Source of the DNA: Paraphaeosphaeria minitans
Taxonomy: Eukaryota; Ascomycota; Dothideomycetes; Pleosporales; Didymosphaeriaceae
Direction: 5' to 3'
DNA: 64,000 nucleotides
Assembly: GCA_015832175.1 (NCBI GenBank)
Contig: WJXW01000012.1
Location: forward strand, 1,198,001 to 1,262,000
The notes under the pieces were generated by a model that saw nothing but the letters and a program-made list of their open reading frames with translations, did no database searches and was not told the origin of the DNA. A program made the position numbers and the translations under genes. Positions 1-8,827 of this stretch are shown here, in pieces (positions within the stretch are counted from its first letter, which is position 1; each line of letters opens with the position of its first letter).

Positions 1-634
1 TGTTCGCAAACCCGTCGTAGTCGGTGCTGGGACTTGATGCAGGTATTGTATGATCTGGGCGCGGAGATTTGCGCAGCACAAGGTCTGCCGCATACTCATC
101 ACTCTTCCTCTTCTTTCCACGGCTTTTGCTTGGGGATTGTTGCTTTCCAACACCATCGGTCAAATCAATCGCCTCGATAGATGTTTCCGGAACACGGTGT
201 TTACGGGTGGCTGACGGCTCAGCTATCGGCGTAATTGAGGCTGCCAAGCTTCTTGGTGTGGCATTGCTCCCCAAGGTCAAACGCACGTTCTTCGAGTCAC
301 GCTCAGCGAGCACCAATCTAGCTTTGTTCTCCTTGGGAGTAGCTCTCAGCCGTGCCATTTCTTCCGGCGCTGCCTGCTCCGAGGGCAATCTGTGTATGTT
401 GATGGTGCGGGCGCGAGAGAGGGGCGGTATCGTTGGAGTGATTCCGCGTGCGGGTGCCGGGGCTGGTTCATCGTTCGGCGGAGGATATATTGGGAAAGAG
501 GAAGGCTGCGAAGTCGTTGCTGAGCTTGCCGGGGCGTCGGGGTCGTATGCAACGAGTGAAGCGGCAGGCGGAACGAAAGGCTTCGCGGATAACAGCCACT
601 TGAGTTCAGCGCTAAAATTGTTCTTGGTAGGCAT
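1..634 (-). CDS. N-terminal part of a probable RecQ-family DNA helicase (Sgs1/MusN type), partial at the left edge
   Basis: An open frame on the minus strand starts with ATG at 634 and stays open for 211 codons to base 1, so only the N-terminus is present. It begins MPTKNNFSAELKWLLSAKP and is then rich in Pro, Ser and Ala, with an EAIDLTD stretch near residue 165 and a basic KSRGKKRKSDE patch. The opening (NN-x-x-x-x-L-x-WLL) and the acidic IDLTD motif resemble, from memory, the N-termini of Pezizomycotina Sgs1/BLM-type RecQ helicases, which bind Top3-Rmi1. No helicase motif lies inside the window, so the family call is inference; that this is a real gene start is better supported. It diverges from the decarboxylase at 922. 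An Rmi1 gene lies 6 kb away. Confidence 0.5.
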   Translation of the reverse strand, partial: MPTKNNFSAELKWLLSAKPFVPPAASLVAYDPDAPASSATTSQPSSFPIYPPPNDEPAPAPARGITPTIPPLSRARTINIHRLPSEQAAPEEMARLRATPKENKARLVLAERDSKNVRLTLGSNATPRSLAASITPIAEPSATRKHRVPETSIEAIDLTDGVGKQQSPSKSRGKKRKSDEYAADLVLRKSPRPDHTIPASSPSTDYDGFAN

Positions 635-921
635 TAGGGTGTCGCCTAGTCCGCGAGAAGGTCTGCATCGGCAGGAGGCGCGTAATCATGCATGCGACGG
701 GGGACTCAAAAGACGTCGTGGTGGCGATGTGGGGGTTCAGACGGGAACATGTTGTGCAGTCGCGTTACTCAGTCGCGCCTGCCTCGCGCTAACCTGGTTT
801 TGTCTTGACTAACGCACGCCTGTCCACGTGACCACAGCCGCGGGAACTCACTTGCAATACTTTGCGATGACTCCATCTTCTCTCCACGCCTCTCTCATCT
901 TTCTTAAAAAGATATATCTCG
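635..921. promoter_or_regulatory. Divergent intergenic promoter region
   Basis: This is 287 bp between two divergent start codons (634 minus, 922 plus). It contains no ORF of its own and must hold the promoters and 5' UTRs of both genes. No specific element is claimed. Confidence 0.5.
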
Positions 922-2436
922 ATGCATTCCGATCCAGAAACGTTCTCTCGGCTCGCATCCGCGATTTCTAGCCTTCACCTCCAGCCACCACCTAAAAACG
1001 TTCTTCCGTCGGAAACCATCGTGACTCAGGCACGTAGAAACTTGCAGACAAGTCTTTCATCTTCTGGCGTGGGCTTCGAAGAAACAATCAGACACATCCG
1101 CGAAGATCTTGCACCGGGCTTCAATGGTTCCAGCCGCTCTCCCAACTACTATGGCTTCGTGACCGGCGGCAGCACGCCTGCCGCGGCACTTGCCGACAAT
1201 TTGGTTACCATCTACGACCAAAATGCCGCAGTTCACCTGCCCCAAGAATCAATAGCTACGAACGTGGAGGATTCCGCTACTTCGTTATTAGCTCAGCTCC
1301 TAAAGCTCGAACCATCACAGTGGCCGCACCGCCTCTTCACCACCGGAGCAACAGCAAGCAACGTCTTGGGTCTCGCATGTGGCAGGGAGTACGCCATTTC
1401 AGAGGCACATGCCCACCGCAGCGATGCTGTAAGCAGCGTCGGCGAGCTGGGCATCGTAGAAGCCATGCGCAGTGCTGGGATCGACAAGCTTCAAATTTTG
1501 ACCACCGTTCCGCACTCTTCACTTGTCAAAGCCGCAGGGATTTTGGGTCTTGGACGTGCGTCAGTGGTTGATGTCAGCCTACCAAATGCTTCGCACAAGT
1601 TCGACATTGCTCAGCTGAAGAAGCTGCTAGAGCGGCGTCGATCTGCCTCGATCATCGCTATCTCCGCATCCGAAGTGAACACTGGACTTTTCGCTACCTC
1701 CGGGTCAGAAGAGATCCAGGAAATACGTAGGCTAGCTGACAAATACGGTGCCTGGATCCATGTCGACGGTGCTTTTGGCATCTTCGGGAGGATTCTCACC
1801 TCCCCAACTCATTCCGACATCATCTCTTTCTGCGCGGGGCTCGATCTCGCGGACTCAATCACTGGTGATGGACACAAGCTTCTGAATGTACCCTATGACT
1901 GCGGTTTTTTCTTCTCACGTCATCGCGACATTGCGGAACGCGTCTTCCAGAATCCCAATGCCCCGTATCTCAGCACTGGAGCAGCCACTGACTCGCTCGT
2001 GTCACCCTCGAACGTCGGGCTTGAGAATTCGCGTCGACTTCGTGCTCTACCAGTGTATGCCAACCTGACAGCATACGGTGCGGACGGCTATCGAGCTATG
2101 CTTGAACGACAGATTGAGCTGTCCAGGAGCATAGCCGAATACCTCATAGACAGCCCCGACTTTGAGCTACTCCCGGGATCAGACCGATCCAAGGAAGAGG
2201 TACTGAACGGGGTATACATCATCGTTTTGTTCCGAGCCAAGGACGAAGGTTTGAACAAGGAGCTCACCAGTAGGATCAAAGCAGGTCGCAAGATCTATGT
2301 ATCAGGCACTGCATGGGACGGTAAACCAGCGTGCAGGTTCGCTGTGTCGAACTGGATGACGGACGCAAAGAGAGATCTACCGATTATCAAGCAAGTATTG
2401 ACTGAGGTCATCGAAGCATGGAACAAGGCCCAATAG
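922..2436 (+). CDS. Pyridoxal-phosphate-dependent group II decarboxylase (aromatic amino acid decarboxylase-like)
   Basis: A single-exon gene of 504 aa with ATG at 922. The fold-type I decarboxylase signatures are present: a HVDGAFG stretch with Asp near 282 that would hold the pyridine nitrogen of PLP, and SITGDGHKLLNVPYDCG with the Schiff-base Lys near 319. The N-terminal NYYGFVTGGSTPAA segment matches the active-site loop of the family. Family members decarboxylate aromatic or acidic amino acids, or related substrates; the substrate cannot be read from the sequence. Length is normal for the family. Likely cytosolic, as no signal peptide or membrane segment is seen. The neighbouring genes suggest no pathway. 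Confidence 0.85.
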   Translation: MHSDPETFSRLASAISSLHLQPPPKNVLPSETIVTQARRNLQTSLSSSGVGFEETIRHIREDLAPGFNGSSRSPNYYGFVTGGSTPAAALADNLVTIYDQNAAVHLPQESIATNVEDSATSLLAQLLKLEPSQWPHRLFTTGATASNVLGLACGREYAISEAHAHRSDAVSSVGELGIVEAMRSAGIDKLQILTTVPHSSLVKAAGILGLGRASVVDVSLPNASHKFDIAQLKKLLERRRSASIIAISASEVNTGLFATSGSEEIQEIRRLADKYGAWIHVDGAFGIFGRILTSPTHSDIISFCAGLDLADSITGDGHKLLNVPYDCGFFFSRHRDIAERVFQNPNAPYLSTGAATDSLVSPSNVGLENSRRLRALPVYANLTAYGADGYRAMLERQIELSRSIAEYLIDSPDFELLPGSDRSKEEVLNGVYIIVLFRAKDEGLNKELTSRIKAGRKIYVSGTAWDGKPACRFAVSNWMTDAKRDLPIIKQVLTEVIEAWNKAQ

Positions 2437-2527
2437 AATTATTGGTATTCAGCGTCATACCATCATAATCGCGGCGTTCAAGACGTTGATGAACACTTGA
2501 AACCTGTCTCGTGCATGGTGTCCACAC

Positions 2528-2972
2528 TCACAGATCTTCCATCTTGAACACCTCGTACGCAGGTTCCTCATACGGGTGCGCCCTGTCATAATCAGCTGTG
2601 GTTCCTCAACATGTCGTTCTCGTACTTACTTCTTCAGCGCCTCCACCGCCTTCACAGCGATATCTCTGTCCAAGCAAATACTCTCAACCCTGACCTCCTC
2701 AACCTCCTCCAGGTTGCCCTTCGTTCCAATCTACGCACCCACCGTCAGCCGTGCTTCAAGATTATTGATAGACAAAGTAATTGAAAACACACATGCGGGT
2801 TCGCCCCATCCCCGGGCCTGAACTGCCCGATACCCCTGCTCGTGAATGCGCACTCGGTATAGCCCCCCTTGCCGGGGAAGCTGCCTGCACCAGCGGCGAA
2901 GATGGCCGATTTGCAAGTCGAGACAGCGGCAAGGGGCACGAAGAAAACGAGCTTGTAGCGCGTGGGGGACAT
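2528..2972 (-). CDS. Small NIF3-like (YqfO/CutA-like dimer) protein, three exons
   Basis: Exons on the minus strand: 2972-2793, 2730-2630 and 2582-2528, joined by two introns (62 and 47 bp) with GT/AG ends and closed phase, giving 111 aa. The protein runs MSPTRYKLVFFVP..., then GRPGD-type sequence (GQFRPGDGANPH), IGTKGNLEEVEEVRVE and a C-terminal AHPYEEPAYEVF, the hallmark of the small stand-alone NIF3-family/YqfO-like domain. An in-frame ATG upstream at 3014 would add 14 residues; 2972 is preferred because the family starts at MSPTRYKL. Function in fungi is not established: it is a structural family with metal or ligand-binding homologues. It converges on the decarboxylase 3' end, 92 bp away. 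Confidence 0.85.
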
Positions 2973-3718
2973 TGAGATATCCACGGATGACAACGGCGGT
3001 GAGAGTAGTATCACACGAGATCGTGGCTGGAGTGGGCTGTGGTGTCAAATTTGAAGTGTAGGCTGAGGTAGGTGTGGCGGAGGTGAAGTTGTCGGATGGA
3101 CCTGCCGGATTGGGCGGGCAGTGGGGTTTGTGATACCAGTCACACTGTGACTTAGCGCGCTTCAAGTGAACTTCATCGGAATATTGTTAGATGCCGCTGT
3201 CTTTCGCAATGGCATGAAGCACATGCATTGAGGGCTGCGCACACAGTGTTAGATTTTACGCAAAAATCTGAAACCTCAGCATGACGATCCAGGATCAACA
3301 CAAAGTGAGAATCTACGACCTGCGGCCGAATTGATAAACCTACCTAGTTAACGCACCAACTACCTACAGCTTCTCGATGAGAGCGCACAACCACAGAAAC
3401 ACCTCAAATCCAAACCGGGCAATACTTCAAAGAATCTGCACCGTCCAAATAAAGGTACCCGTATTCTTCATTCTCCACCACTACATTTCTTCCGCCAAGC
3501 AGGACAGCGATGCCTACCTATACCTCCCGAGATCACCTGCAGATCACGACTTGATAACATGCAAATGTACGGAATCCTGTGATGTGTGTGAAGCTCAAGT
3601 ACATTGAAAGGGCTCCCATGTGGCCGTGGAGATCATAGGCCGCGAAGTGCAAATTACGGATTGCAATGAAGACACAGAGGATCAGAGAGCTGCATAGGAG
3701 CCCTTCACAAGCCCAGCG
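2973..3718. other. Intergenic, no gene seen
   Basis: About 750 bp between the NIF3-like gene and the HET relic. Short open frames here show no family resemblance. There are scattered tacctac/cctacct tetranucleotide runs near 3340-3365 and 3510. Confidence 0.5.
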
Positions 3719-4480
3719 GTGCAGCGCCAGTGGGAGGCCCACCGGCACCGACTAACCCTACTCGTTCTACTTGAGCATTCCCGGTATGCTGAAAGCACGC
3801 TGAGCCGAGACCGGCTAGTTGCGCTTGTTGAGTTCGCGTCCGATGGTAACGAGGTGGACTTCGAACCCGACTACAAATCCAGCTTCAGAGATATCGTCCT
3901 CAAATTCGCACGCGCATTCGTAGGCCAAGGGCGAGGAACCCCACTTCTCTACCGCGCAGGTATCTCCGGCTCAGAACATGACGCCAGCTTTCCCTCCCGG
4001 GTCCCAGACTGGACGTCCAAACGTCCTATCGGCCTTCATAATACTTTAAACACGGAGCTCACCATATCAGCATGCGGTATAAAAGTAGCAGCCGTCACAC
4101 TCGGCCCCGGTCCCGACGAGCTCAGCGTAGGCGGTTACGACATGGATACCATCCTCACCATCAGAAGCGCTTGCAACTTGATATCGGGATGGGCAGCGTA
4201 CTTCACCGAAGTCGGTGCGATGATCGATGCTGGATTGCTGAGCGGTACGAGGGGCCCAGAGAAAGACCTCCATTGGAAGGTTCCCATAGTAGCGGCACCT
4301 TTTCCGCGCGCGGCGGGCGTAGGAAGACCAGACATAACGACCTCATACGCCGCATTTCAGGAAATGCTAAAAGTGACGACCCGTCGTCTTTCGAGTGACA
4401 GTCACGGTTTTTCCGGGAATACGCATGAGAGCTATATGGCATGTCTCTGGGGAGCTCTTGCGGGGTCTATATATATATAA
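3719..4480 (+). pseudogene. Truncated HET (heterokaryon incompatibility) family remnant lacking the HET domain
   Basis: A 253-codon open frame whose beginning reads like the segment just after the HET domain in many fungal HET proteins: RDRLVALVEFASDG, then a FEPDYKSSFRDIVLKFARAF region, LLYRAGISGS and SRVPDWTSKRP. These match the usual RDRVFALLGLASDG...DY...FA...PSWVPDW order. The HET domain itself, expected upstream, is absent from the 700 bp before it, and the first codons (MQRQWEAHRHR) do not look family-like. The frame ends just after a C-terminal region in a tatatata stretch. I read it as a gene relic that kept its reading frame; a translated orphan ORF is possible. Intact family members trigger cell death on non-self fusion, which this fragment is unlikely to do. 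Confidence 0.65.
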
Positions 4481-5376
4481 AAATTTTTTGCGTCGTCCCC
4501 AATTTGAGTTAGGTTGGAGATGTGATCGCTATCATGAAAGGAGGGTGCTGCCCTTCGTGACCAGGGAGAGTGGGGAGAGATAGAGATTAGTTAGGGAGTG
4601 TCATGTCCATGGAATCAAGAAAAGAGAAGGGTTATGGCTGCCAGAAATAAATAAGAAGACGTTTTGCCTGTCTTGAGTAGCATATAGACGCTGTGGAGCC
4701 CTTTCGCACGCCTCTATTCTCGATGGTGTACGTACTGTGGAATCCACGGTTATATACTCTACTTATAGTACAATACAGAAGCACGAGTACTTCGACCTAC
4801 TCATTATCGATCCCAGGTTAACACACGAAACTCAGCCTCGTACATCCAGCTTGTTAGCTACCCACCCTGGGGCAGCAAACTGTACTTTGCTTCACCTGTC
4901 CCAGCGCTCATCCTCCCTCACAAACCCAAACTTCAACCTTCAACAGCATGTCTCAATCCTATGTGTCCTCCATCCCATATCCGCCATGTTGTAAACTCTG
5001 GAACGTCGCCATGCGCTGCACTTTGTGCCCGCGCCTCATAGGGCTCTCTTTCTTGTACGTGTTGCTCATGCTGCGTGCCAGGCATCTATTTTCAGGACCG
5101 CACATCGCATCCATCAGGCAGTCGAGATCGCGGAGATCGAGGTGGTTCTAAGACACAAGCCTGCTCGAATCCCCACCGGGTGGTCAGTGTTATCCCCATG
5201 CTGTTGCTAGAGCCATACGGCTTTCCAACGATTCCAACACGCTTCTGCTTTTCCATGCGTCACAGCGTGTGTTCGTTCCTCTGTGATACGATTTATGCGT
5301 AACGGGAGTACATCATCTCGATGTCGTCTGATCTCTATAATCGTTGCATGGACCTCTATTTCAAGACACCGCTGCA
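4481..5376. other. Intergenic, no gene seen
   Basis: About 900 bp of lower-complexity, fairly AT-rich sequence between the HET relic and the 3' end of VPS51. Open frames here are short and unconvincing on both strands. Confidence 0.5.
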
Positions 5377-6225
5377 TCACTCCGACTCTTCTACTTGCAT
5401 GATAGCCTCACATCTTTGCCTCAGCTCCTGTACGCCCGGGACGCCATCCCACTTGTCCAATATTTTGCTAATATCTCCCCACTCCTTCTCTGCCTCTTCA
5501 TCTTGCTCCTGGTCGATCATTTCTTGCAATCTTCTTGGCGTGTCCAGGACCCAGCGCACGGTGTCTTTCTGCTTCTGCTTCGTGGCTGCTTCCGCTCTGC
5601 TTTTGTCGTCGCCTTCGACATGTATGTCTATGCCCAGGCCCTGTGGTCTTGCGGGTAGTGCTTGCATCGAGGACGAGAGCGACGCGGCTGTTTCTGCGAT
5701 GTGTGCGATGGCAGGGCCGAGGGTGTGTGTAGTAGGTGCGAGGGGGTCCATGTTTCCGCGCATGCGGCGGATTGTGCTGGTTGCGGAGAGCAGCTTGGAG
5801 TAGTTGTCGTAGACGAGGGACTTGCGATCGCTGTCGAGATTCCGTATTTCTGGGCGTGGTCAGCGAGGCTCGACTAGCACATGTAACTTTCGGAACTTAC
5901 GCGACACAAGGTCTGCTTCCACTCGGAGCACGCCCTTCAGACCTTCCTTTGCTAGCAGATTGTTCACGTATGCGTCGGCATCGAAATCGGTGGCATCGAG
6001 TTCGGTCAGAGTCTCGTCGTCTTCGTGGGCAAGCTCGGCCCTGGTTGATTCTTCGGATATTTTTGCTTCGTTGTCCTTTGCAGCTTTGAGGCCATAGTAG
6101 TCGCGCAGCGCGGCCCGGTTGCGCCGCGTGGTCACAGGTGGTCTGGCAGAAGATTCAAAGGAGGCGCGTGTGGAAGAGGGGCTCCGAATGGAGGAGCTTG
6201 GGCGTGGTGAAGCTATAGTAGACAT
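5377..6225 (-). CDS. VPS51: Vps51, subunit of the GARP tethering complex
   Basis: Two minus-strand exons, 6225-5901 and 5849-5377, flank a 51-bp intron (GTAAGT...CAG). Phase closes and gives 265 aa. A Ser/Pro/Arg-rich N-terminus is followed by RAALRDYYGLK and DADAYVNNLLAKEGLKGVLRVE, then QIRNLDSDRKSLVYDNYSKL and TIRRMRGNMDPL. This order is the Vps51/Vps67 signature. Vps51 links Vps52-53-54 to the Golgi and tethers endosome-derived vesicles, binding the SNARE Tlg1 through its N-terminus. The C-terminus is acidic and helical. It diverges from RMI1 over 225 bp. Confidence 0.9.
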
Positions 6226-6450
6226 TTTGTTCTTTGAGATTGCGCAGATTGGATATATGAGCTAGAATGAGAGGGTGAGGTTGCTCGGAACATTCACCGA
6301 TGCCAAGCCTGGTAGGGCTGGCCTAGCAGGTGCTACCCGCCCCGCGTTCGACGCGTTGTGACCCACTTCGCTGCACTCCACTACACATGAGCAGACTTCG
6401 TTCTGCTAAACACAGCAGCCACGCAGTTGTACAGCTCATTGATCGCCAGC
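6226..6450. promoter_or_regulatory. Divergent promoter region VPS51/RMI1
   Basis: Only 225 bp separate the two divergent start codons, so core promoters and 5' UTRs of both genes must overlap or abut here. No motif is claimed. Confidence 0.5.
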
Positions 6451-7140
6451 ATGGCAAATAACCTCACAGCAGAGCTCACACAGCACCTGAACAGCAGACA
6501 CCTCTATCCCGCCGCCGTATGGCTCCAGACCATCGTCTCCGGCACGCGTCCGAACACGCCGCTGCCTGCACTGAAGCAAACCGCCCTCTTCCGCCTGCTC
6601 GCCACCGATATTACCACCTCGTTGCAACCACAATCACATAGAGTATTCCCTCAAGACATTCTCAATCCAAGGACGCAGACGCGCATAATCGCCGGCCCTA
6701 TTGTCTGCCAAGTACTCGACATCGAAGACATTGGCCTCTCGCGCTGGGCACAGGTCGAGCAGATTGAGGCCAAAGAGCGTGGCGAGATGACCAAAGGCCG
6801 CGAGATCGTGCGCGTCGTCGAGGATGAGAATGATGGTGGAATGGTCGCACCCACCGTGCACAGCAGAGGCCCCTTCAAGCTTCTCTTGCAAGACGCAAAG
6901 GGTACAAAGATCTACGCAATTGATTTGCGCGGCATTCAAGGGGTTAACACTGACATGGCCATGGGCGTGAAGCTTCTGCTGCGAAACACTGATGTCAGGA
7001 GGGCCGTGGCCATGCTAGAGCCTGCCAATGTGCAGGTTTTGGGCGGCAAGATGGACGCGCTTGACAAGGCGTGGAGAGAGGGGCGAAAAGAGCGGCTTGT
7101 GAACGCTGCCAAGGTCTCAGGCGAGGCTGAAAATGGATGA
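6451..7140 (+). CDS. RMI1: Rmi1, RecQ-mediated genome instability protein 1
   Basis: A single-exon gene of 229 aa starting MANNLTAELTQHLNSRHLYP. The N-terminal helical part with P-A-A-V-W-L is followed by an OB-fold region (RIIAGPIVCQVLDIEDIGLSRWAQVEQIEA, then PFKLLLQDAKGTKIYAIDLRGI) typical of Rmi1. The start is set at the ATG at 6451; an upstream in-frame TTG at 6427 is not used. Rmi1 stimulates Top3 and, with a BLM/Sgs1 RecQ helicase, dissolves double Holliday junctions. An insertion between the two OB halves (TKGREIVRVVEDENDGG) is acidic and probably a loop. A probable RecQ N-terminus lies at the left edge of the window. Confidence 0.85.
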   Translation: MANNLTAELTQHLNSRHLYPAAVWLQTIVSGTRPNTPLPALKQTALFRLLATDITTSLQPQSHRVFPQDILNPRTQTRIIAGPIVCQVLDIEDIGLSRWAQVEQIEAKERGEMTKGREIVRVVEDENDGGMVAPTVHSRGPFKLLLQDAKGTKIYAIDLRGIQGVNTDMAMGVKLLLRNTDVRRAVAMLEPANVQVLGGKMDALDKAWREGRKERLVNAAKVSGEAENG

Positions 7141-7816
7141 AGTTATACAAGCCTGTGAGAAAGACAGCGAGGCATCGAGACAAAGCTCACAATCGACGAG
7201 AAAATGGTGGGCCCTGACATGCAACGCACAATATCAGAGGCAAAGAGCTTGCTGTACACAATATCGTTGCCGCATGATCCAAAACATGTGGTCCGACGGC
7301 AAGATCATACCCACGCGGATCAGGTGATCAGGCATGCTTCAGGGTTCATAATCGAGCGTGGCAGAACCGAAGTCTGAGCTCCCCGCTCTACGATCGATCC
7401 ACCGCAACCGCGCAGACATTGGGTCGAAGACTTTCTCACGATCAGAACGATCTGGACCCCAGTCCCAGCCGCGACATCCTCCACGCAACCCGCCAGTAGC
7501 TGTCCGGCTCCATCCCTCTCATCCCGCGCCCATTGAAGCCGGCCCGAATCGCGCCCCAAACATCCCAAGACATGCCAATGATAAGCTTGCTTACAGCTAC
7601 CCCGCAGCTCCGCCTGCTCATCACACGACCTCGATATGATGCTCATGCTCGCATGCGCCGCATCCCACACAGCCCTATGACGTCGACCCACCTCTTCATC
7701 ACCACAACTGTATATCTACCATCGTGCGCCGGGCTTATAGACCAACCCTCCGAAACACCGCTAAGTTAATATCACTCACACACACACACACACGAACTGT
7801 ACTTGCCACCATCCCA
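7141..7816. other. Intergenic with an unassigned minus-strand reading frame
   Basis: About 680 bp. A minus-strand frame at about 7624-7442 reads WDVWGAIRAGFNGRGMRGM, which looks protein-like, but I cannot tie it to a family or complete a gene model; it could be a relic. A CA microsatellite lies at about 7775-7793, just before the next gene. Confidence 0.25.
7775..7793. repeat. CA microsatellite
   Basis: A run of cacaca dinucleotides in the 5' leader of the small gene starting at 7817. Confidence 0.8.
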
Positions 7817-8237
7817 ATGGACAACACCCCCGCGACCACCACCAACAAAACCACCACCGACCCCTCCTCCGGCCCTTCCCCAGAGTTCCTAGGTATACAT
7901 TCCTCCTCCTGTTTGCTCCACCATCCCGCATTCCCCGCCTCCTGCCCCCACCACCACCGCCCTCCCCAACACAACACCATCTCACGGGTGACGTGCAGAT
8001 CCAAAGTCCTCGGACGGCACCCAGCGCCGCTCCTCCATCTCCAAGATCGTGGACGCGATCAAGAAGCCGTTCCACCACGAGAAGAAGCAGGACGATGTGC
8101 CGCCCGCGCTGCAGGAGAATATCGAGCGCATGCAGGAGCGGAAGCAGGACCGCATAGGGGAGATGCAGAGGGAGGGGTTGGATACGAGTATGCTCGAGGG
8201 GAGCAAGAGTGGGCAGCTGAGGCAGACGTTGCGCTGA
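7817..8237 (+). CDS. Small unrecognised hydrophilic protein, two exons
   Basis: Exons 7817-7892 and 7999-8237 join across a 106-bp intron (GTATAC...GTGCAG) and give 104 aa. The N-terminus is rich in Thr, Ser and Pro (MDNTPATTTNKTTTDPSSG). The second exon is charged and helical: SKIVDAIKKPFHHEKK, then PPALQENIERMQERKQDRIGEMQREG. It looks like a small conserved fungal protein, but I do not recognise the family. No signal peptide or membrane segment is seen. The splice model rests on closed phase and the even charge pattern of exon 2. Confidence 0.6.
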
Positions 8238-8827
8238 GCGCATGGGGGAGGGTTTTTGGGAGGGAGGTTGCGAGGTTGTGAGATGGTACGATTGTTATGC
8301 AAGTATCGGATCGTGGGTGATGTGGGCTGCTTTTCGGCGTGGGTGGAGTACGACTGTGTGATAACTTGAGATTGAGATTGTGATAACTTGAGATTGAGAT
8401 TGAGATTGAGACTCACAATTAAAGTAGTGCCGACCAGTAATACTCCCGATATTCGCTATATTTATGTATTCGTTCATTACGCAACCCAAGTCAATCCATC
8501 GGACCCGGGCCATCAGGCACTATCATACAAAGCTCTTCGTGCCACAACCGCCGCGGGAATCTATGATACATTGCAAACGTCCGAAAGAAAGAAGAGAAAA
8601 GAAGAAAAAAAAAGGCCAGGCGGTCACTGGCTGGCTGGCGGCAAACTGACCCTCCTCCAAAGGTATTCCCCAAGCGGACCAAAAACCCCACGCGCGCAAA
8701 AGCGCCACTGCCTGTTGGCAAGCAAAACTCCGTTAAAAGCCTCCCCCCACCCGCACCGAAAATGCAACACACGCTGGAAGGAAAAAAAAAAGAAACAGGC
8801 AAAGACAAGCCCTCAGTCGGCCATCCT
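8238..8827. other. Intergenic region between convergent genes
   Basis: 590 bp hold the 3' ends of the small gene and MED14. It includes a gagatt hexamer run at about 8365-8411 and A-rich tracts near 8600 and 8780. No gene is seen. Confidence 0.5.

Noticed and set aside
69..812. A 247-codon plus-strand open frame
   Set aside because: It lies antisense to the probable RecQ N-terminus, whose minus-strand reading has better coding character; the plus frame has no family resemblance.
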